From contig CAZAAK010000065.1 of assembly GCA_964483145.1 (NCBI GenBank), forward strand, positions 1 to 13,485: a stretch of DNA of 13,485 nt, given 5' to 3'. Positions 1 through 8,960 of the stretch are shown here, piece after piece. The stretch is from Colimorpha sp964483145. Its GTDB lineage: Bacteria; Bacteroidota; Bacteroidia; Bacteroidales; P3. The translations under genes and the position numbers were made by a program. The notes beneath the pieces were generated by a model. It ran no database searches and had not been told where the DNA came from. It was given only the letters and a program-made list of their open reading frames with translations. The stretch's first letter is position 1. Each line of letters opens with the position of its first letter.

Positions 1-28
1 TAGGCTTCGGGCTGGGTATTTATGCTCT

Positions 29-51
29 TTTGAGTTTTACCGGACAGCAAT
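29..51. repeat. 23-nt inverted repeat, left copy
   Basis: These 23 bases are the exact reverse complement of 11128-11150; the core is CTGTCCGGTAAAACTC read on the minus strand. Just outside the 23 bases the two copies diverge, though both lie in A/T-rich sequence. Plus-strand frame 3 reads from the window edge to a TAG at 49-51 and ends in LLSFTGQQ, so this could be the tail of a gene or insertion element lying off the left edge. I infer a mobile-element end but recognise no transposase here. The exact match is seen directly; the mobile-element reading is a guess. Confidence 0.6.
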
Positions 52-111
52 AGTTTTTTTTAAGGGGGCCTGTTGCATCAGTTTTTGTTGAGCAAAGGTC
101 GGCGTATCTTA

Positions 112-126
112 CAACATATTATGTTG
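112..126. repeat. 15-nt perfect palindrome CAACATA-T-TATGTTG
   Basis: Two 7-base arms flank a single central T, between the terminator of the giant gene and the left inverted repeat. A one-base loop makes an RNA hairpin unlikely, so a dimeric protein-binding site for something off the left edge is possible. No partner site or promoter was recognised beside it. It may be coincidental in A/T-rich DNA. Confidence 0.3.
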
Positions 127-142
127 AAAGGCAGGATACTGT

Positions 143-181
143 AAAAAAAGGCGGGCCGCCCTATCTAGGGCGGCCCGCCTT
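143..181 (-). terminator. Rho-independent terminator of the giant adhesin gene
   Basis: A perfect 14-bp stem (148-161 with 168-181, rich in G and C) closes a 6-base loop TATCTA. On the minus strand it is followed by seven T residues (plus-strand A at 143-149, overlapping the foot of the stem). It lies about 60 bases past the stop codon of the 2797-residue gene, in the right orientation to end that transcript. There is no T run on the plus side, so it should work in one direction only. Confidence 0.9.
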
Positions 182-239
182 GGCTAGAGTGCCGCATAAC
201 CTACCGCCAGGCGGCAGGCCTTGCAGCTAAGGGGAGAGA

Positions 240-3200
240 TTATCTTACCACAAGCTTCTTCACCATATTGATGTTCTCGCCGGTGATTCTTACAAAGTAA
301 GTGCCTTGGGCGAGGTTGTTGACATCCATGGCCTTCTGGCAGTCGGCGCCACACTCGAGGGTTTCGCTGGCAACGGTGCGGCCGTTGATGTCAACCACGC
401 TGATGCGGACCTTGCCGCTAGCGCCGCTCACGCTGATGGTGGTGGAGGCGCTGGTGGGGTTGGGGTAGATGGTGCAGATGGCGCCGCTCGTCACATCCTC
501 AATGCCTTGAGTGCTTGTGGCCTCGAAGTTGGCGGTGAGGGTGACATTGGCAACCACGGTAAAGGTGTAGGGGTTAGCGGTTTCGCCGTTGCTCCAATTA
601 ACGAAGCGGTAACCCTCGTTGGCAGTGGCAGTGACGGTGCAACTCTGGCCAGCGGCAAAGGTGCCGCCGCCGGTGGCAGTGCCCATGGCAGCATCGTTCA
701 CGTTCACGGTAACGGTGTAGCTTTCGCCGCTACCGGTGAGGGTGGTGGCGGAGACGCGGGTCCAGCCTTCGCTGTTCCAGTTCTCGCCGCAGACAGCTTT
801 CACATAGAAGTCGTAGGCGGTTTCGTCCTCGAGGCCGTTGACCACGTAGCTGTTGGTGCTGGCGGTTACGCTAGTGCCGGTGCCTTGGGCAAAGCCGTTG
901 TAGCCGTACTCGATCATCCAGCTTTGGGCCATCGGGTCGGCAGCCCAGCCAAGGGTGACGCTCGAAGAGGTTACGTTGCTGGTTGCAAGTCCGGTGACGT
1001 TGGGGCAGGTCTGAGTGGTGAAGCTGATAGTGTCGCTATAGTCGCCCTCAAGTTCCTCGCTACCACAGATGGCGCGGACAGCAGCGTTGTAGGTGACGCC
1101 GGCAGTAAAGCCGCCCACGGTAGCAGGATTGGTGCTGACGCGGTAGGTGGAATCCAGGCCGCCGGTATTCCAAACGTGGAGGTTCCATTGGGTCTCGTTG
1201 CCAACAGCGCTCCAGCTGAAGGTGCCTTGGGCATTGGTTACATTGGTCACGGCAAGGCTTTCGGGAGCGAAGCATGGCAAGCTGTCGGTAGTGAAGTTAT
1301 CTACGGCCCAATCGCTCATGCCGGTGCTGTCGGCGGAGCAGTCCTGCCGCACGCGGAAGGTGTAGTCGGTCTCGGGCGAGAGGCCTGTAAAGGTGTAGGA
1401 AGTGCCAGTTACAGCAATGTCGGTGGCGGGCCAGTCAACTGCCGAAGTCTCCTTGATGTTGACTTCGTAGGTGTTGCCATCGCCGCTCCAGCTGACAGTG
1501 GCGGAGTTGTAGGTGGTGGCAACGGCTGTAACGACAGGCTCGGGGCATGTGGCCTCAGCTCCGCAGGAAATGAAGCGGTAGTTGGGGACCGTGTTGGTGG
1601 CAGTGCCAGAGGAGACTGTCGAGGGATCGTAGGCGTAGCTATCGGTGTAGACGTAGCGGGCCTTTTGGATGGTGTCGGAGTGGGCCTCAAATTGGGCACC
1701 GGAAGACCAGCTACCGTGCTGGCGGTTGATGGCAAAGACTACATTGCTGTGGCCGTCCCAAGTGAAGACGGTGTCGAAACCACGGATTTGCCAACCGGTT
1801 TCGGTGTAGCTCAGGTCTACGTTGTGGCCCACCTGCACGAACGAGGTGTCCACATTGATAAAGCCGGAGCTGAGGTTGCTAAGCGTGGTATGGGCCATGT
1901 AGAGGTCGCAGTTGGTGAAATAGCTCGAGGCAGAGGTGTTGGTAGGATTGTACATAAAGGCTGTGATGGTCTGCCCAGCCGTAAAGCCGCTAGATGCCAG
2001 TTCAGCGCTGTCGACAATAACCTCGGTGAAGCTATAATTGTAGGTACTGTAGCCTGGGAAGTAACTAGTGGTGGTGTAGGAGCCGGTTAGAGGATAGTTG
2101 TAGGCGTAGACGGCGCTTTCGCAGAGGGTGGTTTGGAATTCAACCCTGTCGCTAAAGAGGCTGGTGTCGTCGCCGCATATCTTCTGCACCCAAGCGCGGT
2201 AGGTGGTCGTTGGGGTGAGGCCTGTGAGGGTGATGTGGTTGGTGCCACAGGTTGCATATTGGGTGGTGCTGTCGCTAGCTCCGCTCACGCGATAGGCCAC
2301 GCGGTAGGTGGCACTGTTGGGGCCGTCCCAAACTAGGTTGGCAGTGACGGAGGTTACGCCAACAGTGTCCAGATTGACTGGGCGCGGGCATGGGCTGTAG
2401 TCGATGTGGATGTCGTCGACAGCTGCGGGGCCCCACTCAAAGTAGCCTGCCCGGTTTTGGTTGAACCAGAAGAAGGCCACGCGGTGCACCCCACTGATGG
2501 TGTCGAAAATGGTGTGGTACACATTCCAGTTGGTGTCGCGGCGGATATCGGCGATGCGGTAGAGGTTGTTGACGTTGCCCCAAGGCGAGGTGATGCCGCT
2601 GTTGGATGCCGTAACAGGCAGGTTAGGATCGACCAAAAAGACCATCAGGCCGTCGTAGCGGTCGACATTGTCGCCGCCGCACCAGTAGCGGAAGGTCATC
2701 TCGTAGCTGCTGTCGACGGCGCCGAAGTCGATGTCGCGATAGGCTGCCACATTGACAACGGTGCTGGCATCGGTGCCAAAGGTGGTGCCGCCATCGGTTG
2801 AAACGTACATGCCGTAGTTGCCGCTATAGGACATCGCACTTCCGCGGTACCAGTTGATGGAGTTGTTGTTGGTGTTGGTCTGCCAATTGGCCCACTCGGT
2901 GCTGTCCTCCAAATTGAAGTCGTAGGGCAGTGTGGCGGGTATCTGGCGGGTATCGAACAGGCAGTACTGGCGGCTAGCCGGGCTGGTGTCGGTTGTGCTG
3001 CAGAGGGCATAGACGTAGAAGGCGCCGTTGTAGGCACTGGGCACGCCATTGATGGTGGCGGGGTTCGTGGTTACGGGAACCATGGTGCCGGTGCCGGGCT
3101 CAAAGCCCGCTGGGCCCCATTCCACAATCCACTCGTTGACGCCGGCGCGGTCGTGCCAATGGCAGGTGAAGCTACTGGTGCTTACCGAGTCGAGAACCAA

Positions 3201-6200
3201 GGAGTCGGGCCGTTGGCAAGTGGGAATCTGTTCAAGGGTGACGTCATCAACATAGAAATAGGAATAGTTGCTAGTGGTGTTGACGCGGAGGGTGATATAG
3301 GTGCCCGTGTCGCCGGCAAGGTTGTAACCGTTGAGGGGGACTTCAAAACCTGTCCATTCATAGGTGTTTCGGCCAACCATCGAAACGGTGTCGATTGGGC
3401 GGAAAGTGGCCATATTGTTGGGGTCGGTCATCACGCCAATCTCCATTTGATTGTTGTAGCCATTATAGTTCTGTAAGGCCTGGAAGTAAAGCTGCAGGTT
3501 GCGGACAGGCAGGACGGTGGTGTCCACTTCGGGTAGGGTTAGGCGGCTGTAGTTGATGCCGTTGTTGTTGAGGTAGAAGTACATCGATCTGCCAGAAGCG
3601 CCGGAGGCGTTGTAGGAGCTGGAGATGGACGGAGAGAAGTCGAAGCTACCTTCGCGGTTCCAGCAATTGGGCACGCTGTTGGTAGGCCAGCTGTCGAAGT
3701 CTTCCACATAGGGGAAGGCATCAATTTTGGCGCACTCGGTGGTGCCTTCGCAGAGGGCACTGTTGGAGTCGTCGCCGCAGAGGGCCACAACCTTGAAGTT
3801 GTAGTCGGTGCCAGAGGCCAAGCCGGTAACGGTGTATTCGTTGGTGGTGGCTATGCCGGCGTAGCTGAAGACGCTATCGCCGGAGAGGGCGTAGTATACG
3901 CTCCAACTGCTCTCGGTGTTGCCTGGTGCCCATGCCAAGGTGGCTGTGTAGGGAGTGGTGGACGTAACAATGGGGGTGGGAGCCACGCAGGTCTCCAGCG
4001 ACTCGCAAACGCCCGTGTAGAATGTTACATTGGGGCGGTTGAGGCTGGTGCTGTGGTTGCCTTCAGTGTAGTTGGTGACGGTATACTGCGTGTAATCACG
4101 ATAGCCGTAGGCGGTTCTGGTCGCGCTGCAGTTGGTGCTCAAGCCGTAGAAGCCGGAGTAGGACTGGCTTGTGCCCGTTGGTTGGTTCATGATGGTGGTG
4201 ACAACCAAGTTGCTGACGCCGTTCCAATAGAAGGAGGCATCGAGGTCGTAGTGCACCGTGCCGGTGGTTCCGATAGGATGGTCGCCAAAGTACACCTGGG
4301 TGTGGGTGGCGGGGTTGATGAGAGAGGCGCTGCCATAGACCGAGTCGCTGGTGGTACCAATTAGGATGGTGAACTCCTTGTTGTAGCTGTTGCTAGTGGT
4401 CCAGGTGTAGTCCATGCCGTTGACCGCACCCGAGTCGAGCCCTAGGGCATGGAGCTCGGAGGCGGTGTAGATGCTTTGGCAGATGGTGTTGCCCCAACTG
4501 CTATTCACGGGTACGCCGGAGGTTTGGCTGCTACCGATGCCCACAGTGGTGGTGTCGACCGTGCCAGCCACCATTGCGCCGCAGCGCAGGACTCCGGTGG
4601 TGAAGTCGCCTGTTACGGGCTGGCCTGTGCCATCGGTGCAGAGGTTGGTCACGGTGTACTGGTAGTACGTCTCTGGGGTGAGGCCGGTGAAGGTGGTGCT
4701 AGTGCCATAGGCGGTGTCGTAGGTCCAGCTCATCAGGGCGGTGTCGTACACGCCGACAATGGCGCCGTTGTACTCGCCCACGTTGCTCGGGGTCCAGGTA
4801 AACAGAGCGCTGTGGGGCGTAGTGTAGGCGTTCACATCCGACACTGGGCCGCATTCGGGGGCGTAGTCGACTTCCACATCGTCGAGCAGCACATAGCCTA
4901 TGTACTCGGTGCTGTTGCAGTTGTCCATAAAGGCAATGTAGCGGCCGGTGCCGGTGTAGCTGCGTAGGTAGCAGGTAAAGGTGTCCCAGTCGGTGCTACT
5001 GGTGGCAGTGTAGGTGCCAACGGTTTCAAAGGTGCTCATGTCGTTGGGGTCGGTCATTACACCCACTTTTAGGCCGAAGTTGGTGGAGCCGCCACTGCCG
5101 TTGCGGCGCATGCGGAACTTCACCTGTAGGCTGTCCAGCTGGTGGTTGAAAAGTGGCATGGCAACGTAGGTGTGAGCACCGTTGTACGCGTAATTGTACA
5201 TATAAAGGCTGCTGCTGCCGCTGCAGGCAATGTTGGAAATCTGTGGATAGGAGCTGCTGTAGGAGGAGTATTTGATCCAGCAAGTGCTGAAGCCGTCCTC
5301 AAAGCCGTAGAAGTAGGGCAGGCTGTCCACGGGTACGCAGGCAGTGCGGAGGGTCAGTTGACGCCATAGGCTGGTGTCGCCGCTGCCGCAGTCGGCGGCC
5401 ACGTAGAAGTCGTATTCGGTGTCCGGAATCAGGCCGCCAATAGCTGCCGTGGTGTCGGTAACATAGGCTAGGGAGGCTTCCTCCGCACCGTGGCTGAAGC
5501 CGGTGGGGCCATATTCCACATACCAGCCGCTTGCGCTTTGGTTGGTGTCGGACCAAGCCAGGTAAATCGAGTCGCTGGTGATGCCGGTGTTGTGCAAGCC
5601 GAGCACGCGCTGGCAAGTAGGAGCATTGGTCAGGACCACATTGTCGATGGCGCAGTAGGTGTAGGAGTAGGAGCTGGTATTGTAGGGGCAAACCACTAGG
5701 GTTACATACCTGCCGGTGTCGCTGTAGCCGGCAAAGCTCACCTCGTAGGAAGTCAGCGCGCCATCGTTGTATGGGATGTTCTCAATGGTGTCCACGGGCA
5801 CAAAGGTGCTTATGTCGCCCGGTGTGCCGCAAACGCCCGCCACAATGTTGAAGCGGTAGGTGTTGCTCCCGTCGGAACGGGTGCGCATGGCATCAAAATA
5901 GAGTTGCAGGCCGCTAATGGGGTTCAACGAAGTGTCCACAGCGGGTAGGCTCATATAGAGGCGTTGACTACCTCCGGAGCTGTTGTAGAGGTAGCCGTAG
6001 AGGGTGTTGCTGCCGGCGTAGTCGCCAGAGATATAGGGGTAGTTGTTGTAGCCGCCCACAGTCCAGCAGTCGGGGTGTGTATAGGAGGAGCTGGAACTGA
6101 TGTAGCCATCGAAGTTCTCGCTATAGGGCAGGGAGATGTAGGTGGGGCACTCGGTGCGGTAGTTGCCGCAGGTGAAGAAGCTAGTGTCCTCGCAAACAGC

Positions 6201-8633
6201 GGCCACGCAGAAGTTATAGCTGGAGGCGGGGGTGAGGTTTGGGTAGACAACTGTTGGGCTAGTCACCGCGGTGGTGTCGCCGTTAAGCACGCAGAGCCAG
6301 TTGCTCTCCGTGCCGCCAGGGGTCCAGCTGAAGGAGAGCGAATCTACAGCCGTGGTGCACTGCACAGCCGTGGGCTGGGGGCAGTTGATGCGGGCTACCA
6401 GAATGTTGTCTACGGCAGCAGGAGGGTTGGTACCTACGCTTCCGTCGTTGCGCCAAACGAAGACCAACTTGTAGGATGCGCTGTCGGGGATGGTTGTGAT
6501 AACTTGGTGGCTTGTCCAAGACGATTGCAGGTTCACCCTGCCTCCCAAGAGGTCGATCCAGCCGGTGCCGGTAGTGCGTAGTGTGCCGGCATAGAGCTGC
6601 TCACTGGCGGGTATCAGAAAGGCGTACATATAGTCGCAGCAACTTTCGCCATAGGCTCTGTAGTCGAACTGAATGCCGTATCGGCCGGCATCCAAGTTGA
6701 GCATGCGGTAGGCGTAGACGGTGGATGTGGAGGCTGCGTCATAAATGTTGCTAACCCCGTTGTTGGAGGAGATGTAGAGGGCGCTGTCGCCAGTGCTGCC
6801 ACGACTTGCGGCGCTGCCAATGTGCCATTGGTTGGTTTGGGTGCCGTTAATCCGCTCCCATCCTAGGGCAGAGGTGCCGGTAAAGGAACAGGTCCAGGGG
6901 TAACTACTGACGGGCTCGGCTTCAGGCAGAGTTACCGTGCCTGTAATGTTCGGACTAGTGTCGCCTTCGCTGCAATTGGAGTGGACGGCAAAATAATAGG
7001 TGCGGCCGGGCTCAAGGTCGGTGATGGTAAGGGAGTCCTCGTAAACGGTGATGCCGTTACCGGAAGCACCGGGGGTGAATTGAGCAGTGTCGTACTCTAC
7101 CATCCAGTTAGTGGCGCTACCTCTTTCCGCCCAACTTACATCTACAGAGGTGGTGTGCAGGTTGGAGAAGGATAGGTCGGCAGGGGACGGGCAGGTGATT
7201 TTGGCTACCAAAATGTTGTCTACGGCAGCCGGGGGGTTGGCACCCGCGCTTCCGTCGTTGTGCCAAACGAAGACCAATTTGTAGGATGCGCTAGCTGGGA
7301 TGAATGCTTCGCCATTGAAAGTCGTCCAGGTCGAAATCATGTTCTTGTGACCTCCCAAGAGGTCGATCCATCCGGTGCCGGAAGTGCGTAGGGTGCCGGC
7401 ATTGAGCTGCTCACTGGCGGGCATTAGAAAGGCGTACATATAGTCGCAGCAACTCTCGCCGTAGGCTTTGTAGTCGAACGAAATGTTGTACGTGCCAGCA
7501 TCCATGTTAAGCATGCGTGTGGCATAGACGTTGGAGAGTGAAGAGTTGTTGTAGGTGTTGGAGGCTCCGTTGTCGGAGGAGATGTAGAGGGCGCTGTCGC
7601 CAGTACTGCCTTGGCATGTGGCGCCGCCAATGCACCACTGGTTGGCTTGGCCGCCGTTAATTAGTTCCCATCCTAGGACAGAGGTGTCGGTAAAGGAACA
7701 AGTCCAGGGGTAGCTGTTGACAGGCTCGGCTGTAGGCAGGGTTACCGTGCCAGTAAGGTTCGGGCTGGTGTCGCCATCGCCGCAGTTGGAGTGAATGGCA
7801 AAGTAATAGGTGTGACCGAGCTCAAGGCCGGTGAGGGAGATGGAGTCGGCATTCGCGGTGATGCTGTTGCCGGTAGTGCCTGGGGTGAAGATGGTGGTGT
7901 CGTACTCCACTACCCAACTGGTGGCGCTGCCTCTTTCCGTCCAACTTACATCCACAGAGGTGGTGTGCAGGTTGGAGAAGGCTAGGTTGGCAGGGCGGGG
8001 GCATGACGGCTGAAGGAATTGTATGTTGTCGATGGCAGCTGGGGGGTTGGTGCCTCCGCTACCGTCGTTGGCCCATGCAAATACCAGGCGGTAGGTGCCC
8101 GGTTCGGTTAGGATGAAATCCACAGCGTAGTTCTGCCAAGAGGATTGCATGTTCAGTTTGTCGGCGCCGCAGAGGCTGACCGAACCCGTGGGCAGGGCAG
8201 CGTTGCGCCAACTGTAGGCGCTAGTTTGGCCTGATGGGTCTTGACCCGCTGTTAGGGTGGTGGAAGCGGGAGTTAGGAAAACCCTGAGGTAGTCGTAGTT
8301 GTTTTCGCCGGAGCATTTCCAGTCATAGGAAATGATATAGTTGCCGGCGGTAAGCGTGAACTCCCGGTAGGCATAGGCAAACACCGTTGGATTCGTGGTA
8401 TAGGCGTTTGTCGTGCCGTTGTCGTTGGAGATGTAGAGGCTTTTGGTGCCTCCATTGTTTGTGGCCGAGCCGATGAACCATTGGTTGTTCTGACTGCCGT
8501 TCACAAACACCCATCCCGCAGTGTCGCCATCGCCCTCGAAATTGCACGAGTAGTTCAGCAACTGCGCATGCGTTGCCCACGGGACGCAAAATAGCGACGC
8601 TAGGAGCAACAACTTTTGTAAGTGTTTTAACAT
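240..8633 (-). CDS. Giant T9SS-secreted multi-domain FN3/adhesin-like surface protein (2797 aa)
   Basis: Probably a surface or released adhesin; no catalytic domain is visible. Residues 1-23 are a signal peptide (ATHA before Q24). FN3 modules begin near 211, 481, 751, 1007, 1261, 1549, 1806, 2082, 2363, 2454 and 2543. Between them lie seven beta-sandwich modules of cleaved-adhesin/choice-of-anchor-J type (24-209, 305-479, 575-749, 829-1005, 1099-1259, 1636-1804, 1898-2080); most end in A[IV]DN[IV] or a close variant, and 1099-1259 and 1636-1804 carry GVMTDPN. Two other modules (1348-1548, 2172-2361) resemble each other. Residues 2639-2705 look like an InlB-B-type repeat with YRFVNWSNGE. Residues 2723-2797 are a T9SS type A sorting domain: YPNP, then DINGR, LAQGTYFVR and a basic end, VKKLVVR. 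The ATG at 8633 is chosen because the signal peptide follows directly; no Shine-Dalgarno is seen. It resembles Porphyromonas HagA-type proteins in plan, but I cannot assign an orthologue. Confidence 0.93.
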   Translation of the reverse strand: MLKHLQKLLLLASLFCVPWATHAQLLNYSCNFEGDGDTAGWVFVNGSQNNQWFIGSATNNGGTKSLYISNDNGTTNAYTTNPTVFAYAYREFTLTAGNYIISYDWKCSGENNYDYLRVFLTPASTTLTAGQDPSGQTSAYSWRNAALPTGSVSLCGADKLNMQSSWQNYAVDFILTEPGTYRLVFAWANDGSGGTNPPAAIDNIQFLQPSCPRPANLAFSNLHTTSVDVSWTERGSATSWVVEYDTTIFTPGTTGNSITANADSISLTGLELGHTYYFAIHSNCGDGDTSPNLTGTVTLPTAEPVNSYPWTCSFTDTSVLGWELINGGQANQWCIGGATCQGSTGDSALYISSDNGASNTYNNSSLSNVYATRMLNMDAGTYNISFDYKAYGESCCDYMYAFLMPASEQLNAGTLRTSGTGWIDLLGGHKNMISTWTTFNGEAFIPASASYKLVFVWHNDGSAGANPPAAVDNILVAKITCPSPADLSFSNLHTTSVDVSWAERGSATNWMVEYDTAQFTPGASGNGITVYEDSLTITDLEPGRTYYFAVHSNCSEGDTSPNITGTVTLPEAEPVSSYPWTCSFTGTSALGWERINGTQTNQWHIGSAASRGSTGDSALYISSNNGVSNIYDAASTSTVYAYRMLNLDAGRYGIQFDYRAYGESCCDYMYAFLIPASEQLYAGTLRTTGTGWIDLLGGRVNLQSSWTSHQVITTIPDSASYKLVFVWRNDGSVGTNPPAAVDNILVARINCPQPTAVQCTTAVDSLSFSWTPGGTESNWLCVLNGDTTAVTSPTVVYPNLTPASSYNFCVAAVCEDTSFFTCGNYRTECPTYISLPYSENFDGYISSSSSYTHPDCWTVGGYNNYPYISGDYAGSNTLYGYLYNSSGGSQRLYMSLPAVDTSLNPISGLQLYFDAMRTRSDGSNTYRFNIVAGVCGTPGDISTFVPVDTIENIPYNDGALTSYEVSFAGYSDTGRYVTLVVCPYNTSSYSYTYCAIDNVVLTNAPTCQRVLGLHNTGITSDSIYLAWSDTNQSASGWYVEYGPTGFSHGAEEASLAYVTDTTAAIGGLIPDTEYDFYVAADCGSGDTSLWRQLTLRTACVPVDSLPYFYGFEDGFSTCWIKYSSYSSSYPQISNIACSGSSSLYMYNYAYNGAHTYVAMPLFNHQLDSLQVKFRMRRNGSGGSTNFGLKVGVMTDPNDMSTFETVGTYTATSSTDWDTFTCYLRSYTGTGRYIAFMDNCNSTEYIGYVLLDDVEVDYAPECGPVSDVNAYTTPHSALFTWTPSNVGEYNGAIVGVYDTALMSWTYDTAYGTSTTFTGLTPETYYQYTVTNLCTDGTGQPVTGDFTTGVLRCGAMVAGTVDTTTVGIGSSQTSGVPVNSSWGNTICQSIYTASELHALGLDSGAVNGMDYTWTTSNSYNKEFTILIGTTSDSVYGSASLINPATHTQVYFGDHPIGTTGTVHYDLDASFYWNGVSNLVVTTIMNQPTGTSQSYSGFYGLSTNCSATRTAYGYRDYTQYTVTNYTEGNHSTSLNRPNVTFYTGVCESLETCVAPTPIVTSTTPYTATLAWAPGNTESSWSVYYALSGDSVFSYAGIATTNEYTVTGLASGTDYNFKVVALCGDDSNSALCEGTTECAKIDAFPYVEDFDSWPTNSVPNCWNREGSFDFSPSISSSYNASGASGRSMYFYLNNNGINYSRLTLPEVDTTVLPVRNLQLYFQALQNYNGYNNQMEIGVMTDPNNMATFRPIDTVSMVGRNTYEWTGFEVPLNGYNLAGDTGTYITLRVNTTSNYSYFYVDDVTLEQIPTCQRPDSLVLDSVSTSSFTCHWHDRAGVNEWIVEWGPAGFEPGTGTMVPVTTNPATINGVPSAYNGAFYVYALCSTTDTSPASRQYCLFDTRQIPATLPYDFNLEDSTEWANWQTNTNNNSINWYRGSAMSYSGNYGMYVSTDGGTTFGTDASTVVNVAAYRDIDFGAVDSSYEMTFRYWCGGDNVDRYDGLMVFLVDPNLPVTASNSGITSPWGNVNNLYRIADIRRDTNWNVYHTIFDTISGVHRVAFFWFNQNRAGYFEWGPAAVDDIHIDYSPCPRPVNLDTVGVTSVTANLVWDGPNSATYRVAYRVSGASDSTTQYATCGTNHITLTGLTPTTTYRAWVQKICGDDTSLFSDRVEFQTTLCESAVYAYNYPLTGSYTTTSYFPGYSTYNYSFTEVIVDSAELASSGFTAGQTITAFMYNPTNTSASSYFTNCDLYMAHTTLSNLSSGFINVDTSFVQVGHNVDLSYTETGWQIRGFDTVFTWDGHSNVVFAINRQHGSWSSGAQFEAHSDTIQKARYVYTDSYAYDPSTVSSGTATNTVPNYRFISCGAEATCPEPVVTAVATTYNSATVSWSGDGNTYEVNIKETSAVDWPATDIAVTGTSYTFTGLSPETDYTFRVRQDCSADSTGMSDWAVDNFTTDSLPCFAPESLAVTNVTNAQGTFSWSAVGNETQWNLHVWNTGGLDSTYRVSTNPATVGGFTAGVTYNAAVRAICGSEELEGDYSDTISFTTQTCPNVTGLATSNVTSSSVTLGWAADPMAQSWMIEYGYNGFAQGTGTSVTASTNSYVVNGLEDETAYDFYVKAVCGENWNSEGWTRVSATTLTGSGESYTVTVNVNDAAMGTATGGGTFAAGQSCTVTATANEGYRFVNWSNGETANPYTFTVVANVTLTANFEATSTQGIEDVTSGAICTIYPNPTSASTTISVSGASGKVRISVVDINGRTVASETLECGADCQKAMDVNNLAQGTYFVRITGENINMVKKLVVR
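6384..7193 (-). repeat. Tandem 810-bp repeat unit, second copy (residues 481-750)
   Basis: This unit encodes one FN3 module plus the following adhesin-like module, and repeats the unit at 7194-8003 at an exact 810-base offset (270 codons). Long stretches are nearly identical, for example around 6411-6480 against 7221-7290, and the FN3 segment encoding NLHTTSVDVSW. The third FN3 (from residue 751) has diverged. The unit is a recent-looking internal duplication that keeps the reading frame. Confidence 0.85.
7194..8003 (-). repeat. Tandem 810-bp repeat unit, first copy (residues 211-480)
   Basis: This is the partner of 6384-7193. Both copies encode a Cys-Pro-initiated FN3 with SERGSAT-like sequence (TERGSAT and AERGSAT), followed by a sandwich with SYPWTCSF, ALYISS, GESCCDYMYAFL and NPPAAVDNILVA. 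Residues 24-209 form a more distant third version of the sandwich, so the amino-terminal third of the protein looks like a stepwise array. Confidence 0.85.
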
Positions 8634-8715
8634 AGGTAATACGTGTTAGTGTTAATGATAAACCATTGTGGGCTCAAAAGGAAATTTAACACAGCCCGAC
8701 AGAGAGCCATTTTTG

Positions 8716-8746
8716 TCGATTTAGCTGGTCATCCGCTTTTAGCAAA
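8716..8746 (-). promoter_or_regulatory. Weak candidate promoter close to the giant gene
   Basis: Read on the minus strand there is TTTG (8743-8746), then exactly 19 bases, then TAAATCGA (8716-8723). The upstream box is perfect, but the downstream box matches TAnnTTTG at only three of six fixed positions. If real it would give the giant gene a leader of about 75 bases, separate from the stronger promoter at 8961-8991. It overlaps the end of the putative 65-residue ORF. I think chance is the more likely explanation. Confidence 0.2.
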
Positions 8747-8926
8747 GATGCTCGGGGCTATCCTGGTGCAGTTGCCTTGTCTGCACTCTCCGAACAGGCA
8801 CTGAAAAAGACAATGTTCGACGACATAACGTTTGTAATTAATATTATAAGATGGTTGACGATATTTTCGGATAATCAACTCCGTTTCGGATGTCAAATTC
8901 TCTTTTTTAGTTTCATTATCAGTCAT
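8729..8926 (-). CDS. Possible small protein or leader ORF (65 aa), unknown function
   Basis: I do not recognise this ORF. The first 25 residues are hydrophilic (MTDNETKKENLTSETELI). The second half is basic and has four cysteines at 39, 43, 48 and 53, in the stretch EHCLFQCLFGECRQGNC. There is no signal peptide, membrane segment or double-Gly cleavage site. The main support is position: the ATG lies about 30 bases downstream of a near-consensus promoter (8961-8991), and the ORF ends 95 bases before the giant gene on the same strand. No Shine-Dalgarno is visible, but an AT-rich start is normal in this phylum. It could be a small co-transcribed protein, a leader peptide, or a chance ORF within a 320-base untranslated leader. 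The cysteine spacing may be accidental. Confidence 0.35.
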   Translation of the reverse strand: MTDNETKKENLTSETELIIRKYRQPSYNINYKRYVVEHCLFQCLFGECRQGNCTRIAPSIFAKSG

Positions 8927-8960
8927 ATAAAATTACAGTTTCACTTCCGAAAAAGCACCA

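Noticed and set aside
306..2090. A 594-codon open frame on the plus strand, opposite the giant gene
   Set aside because: Its translation is almost entirely Gly, Ala, Val, Asp and His repeats, as expected from reading Thr/Ser/Asn-rich FN3 codons on the opposite strand. It has no domain or signal, and the minus-strand protein is coherent along its whole length.
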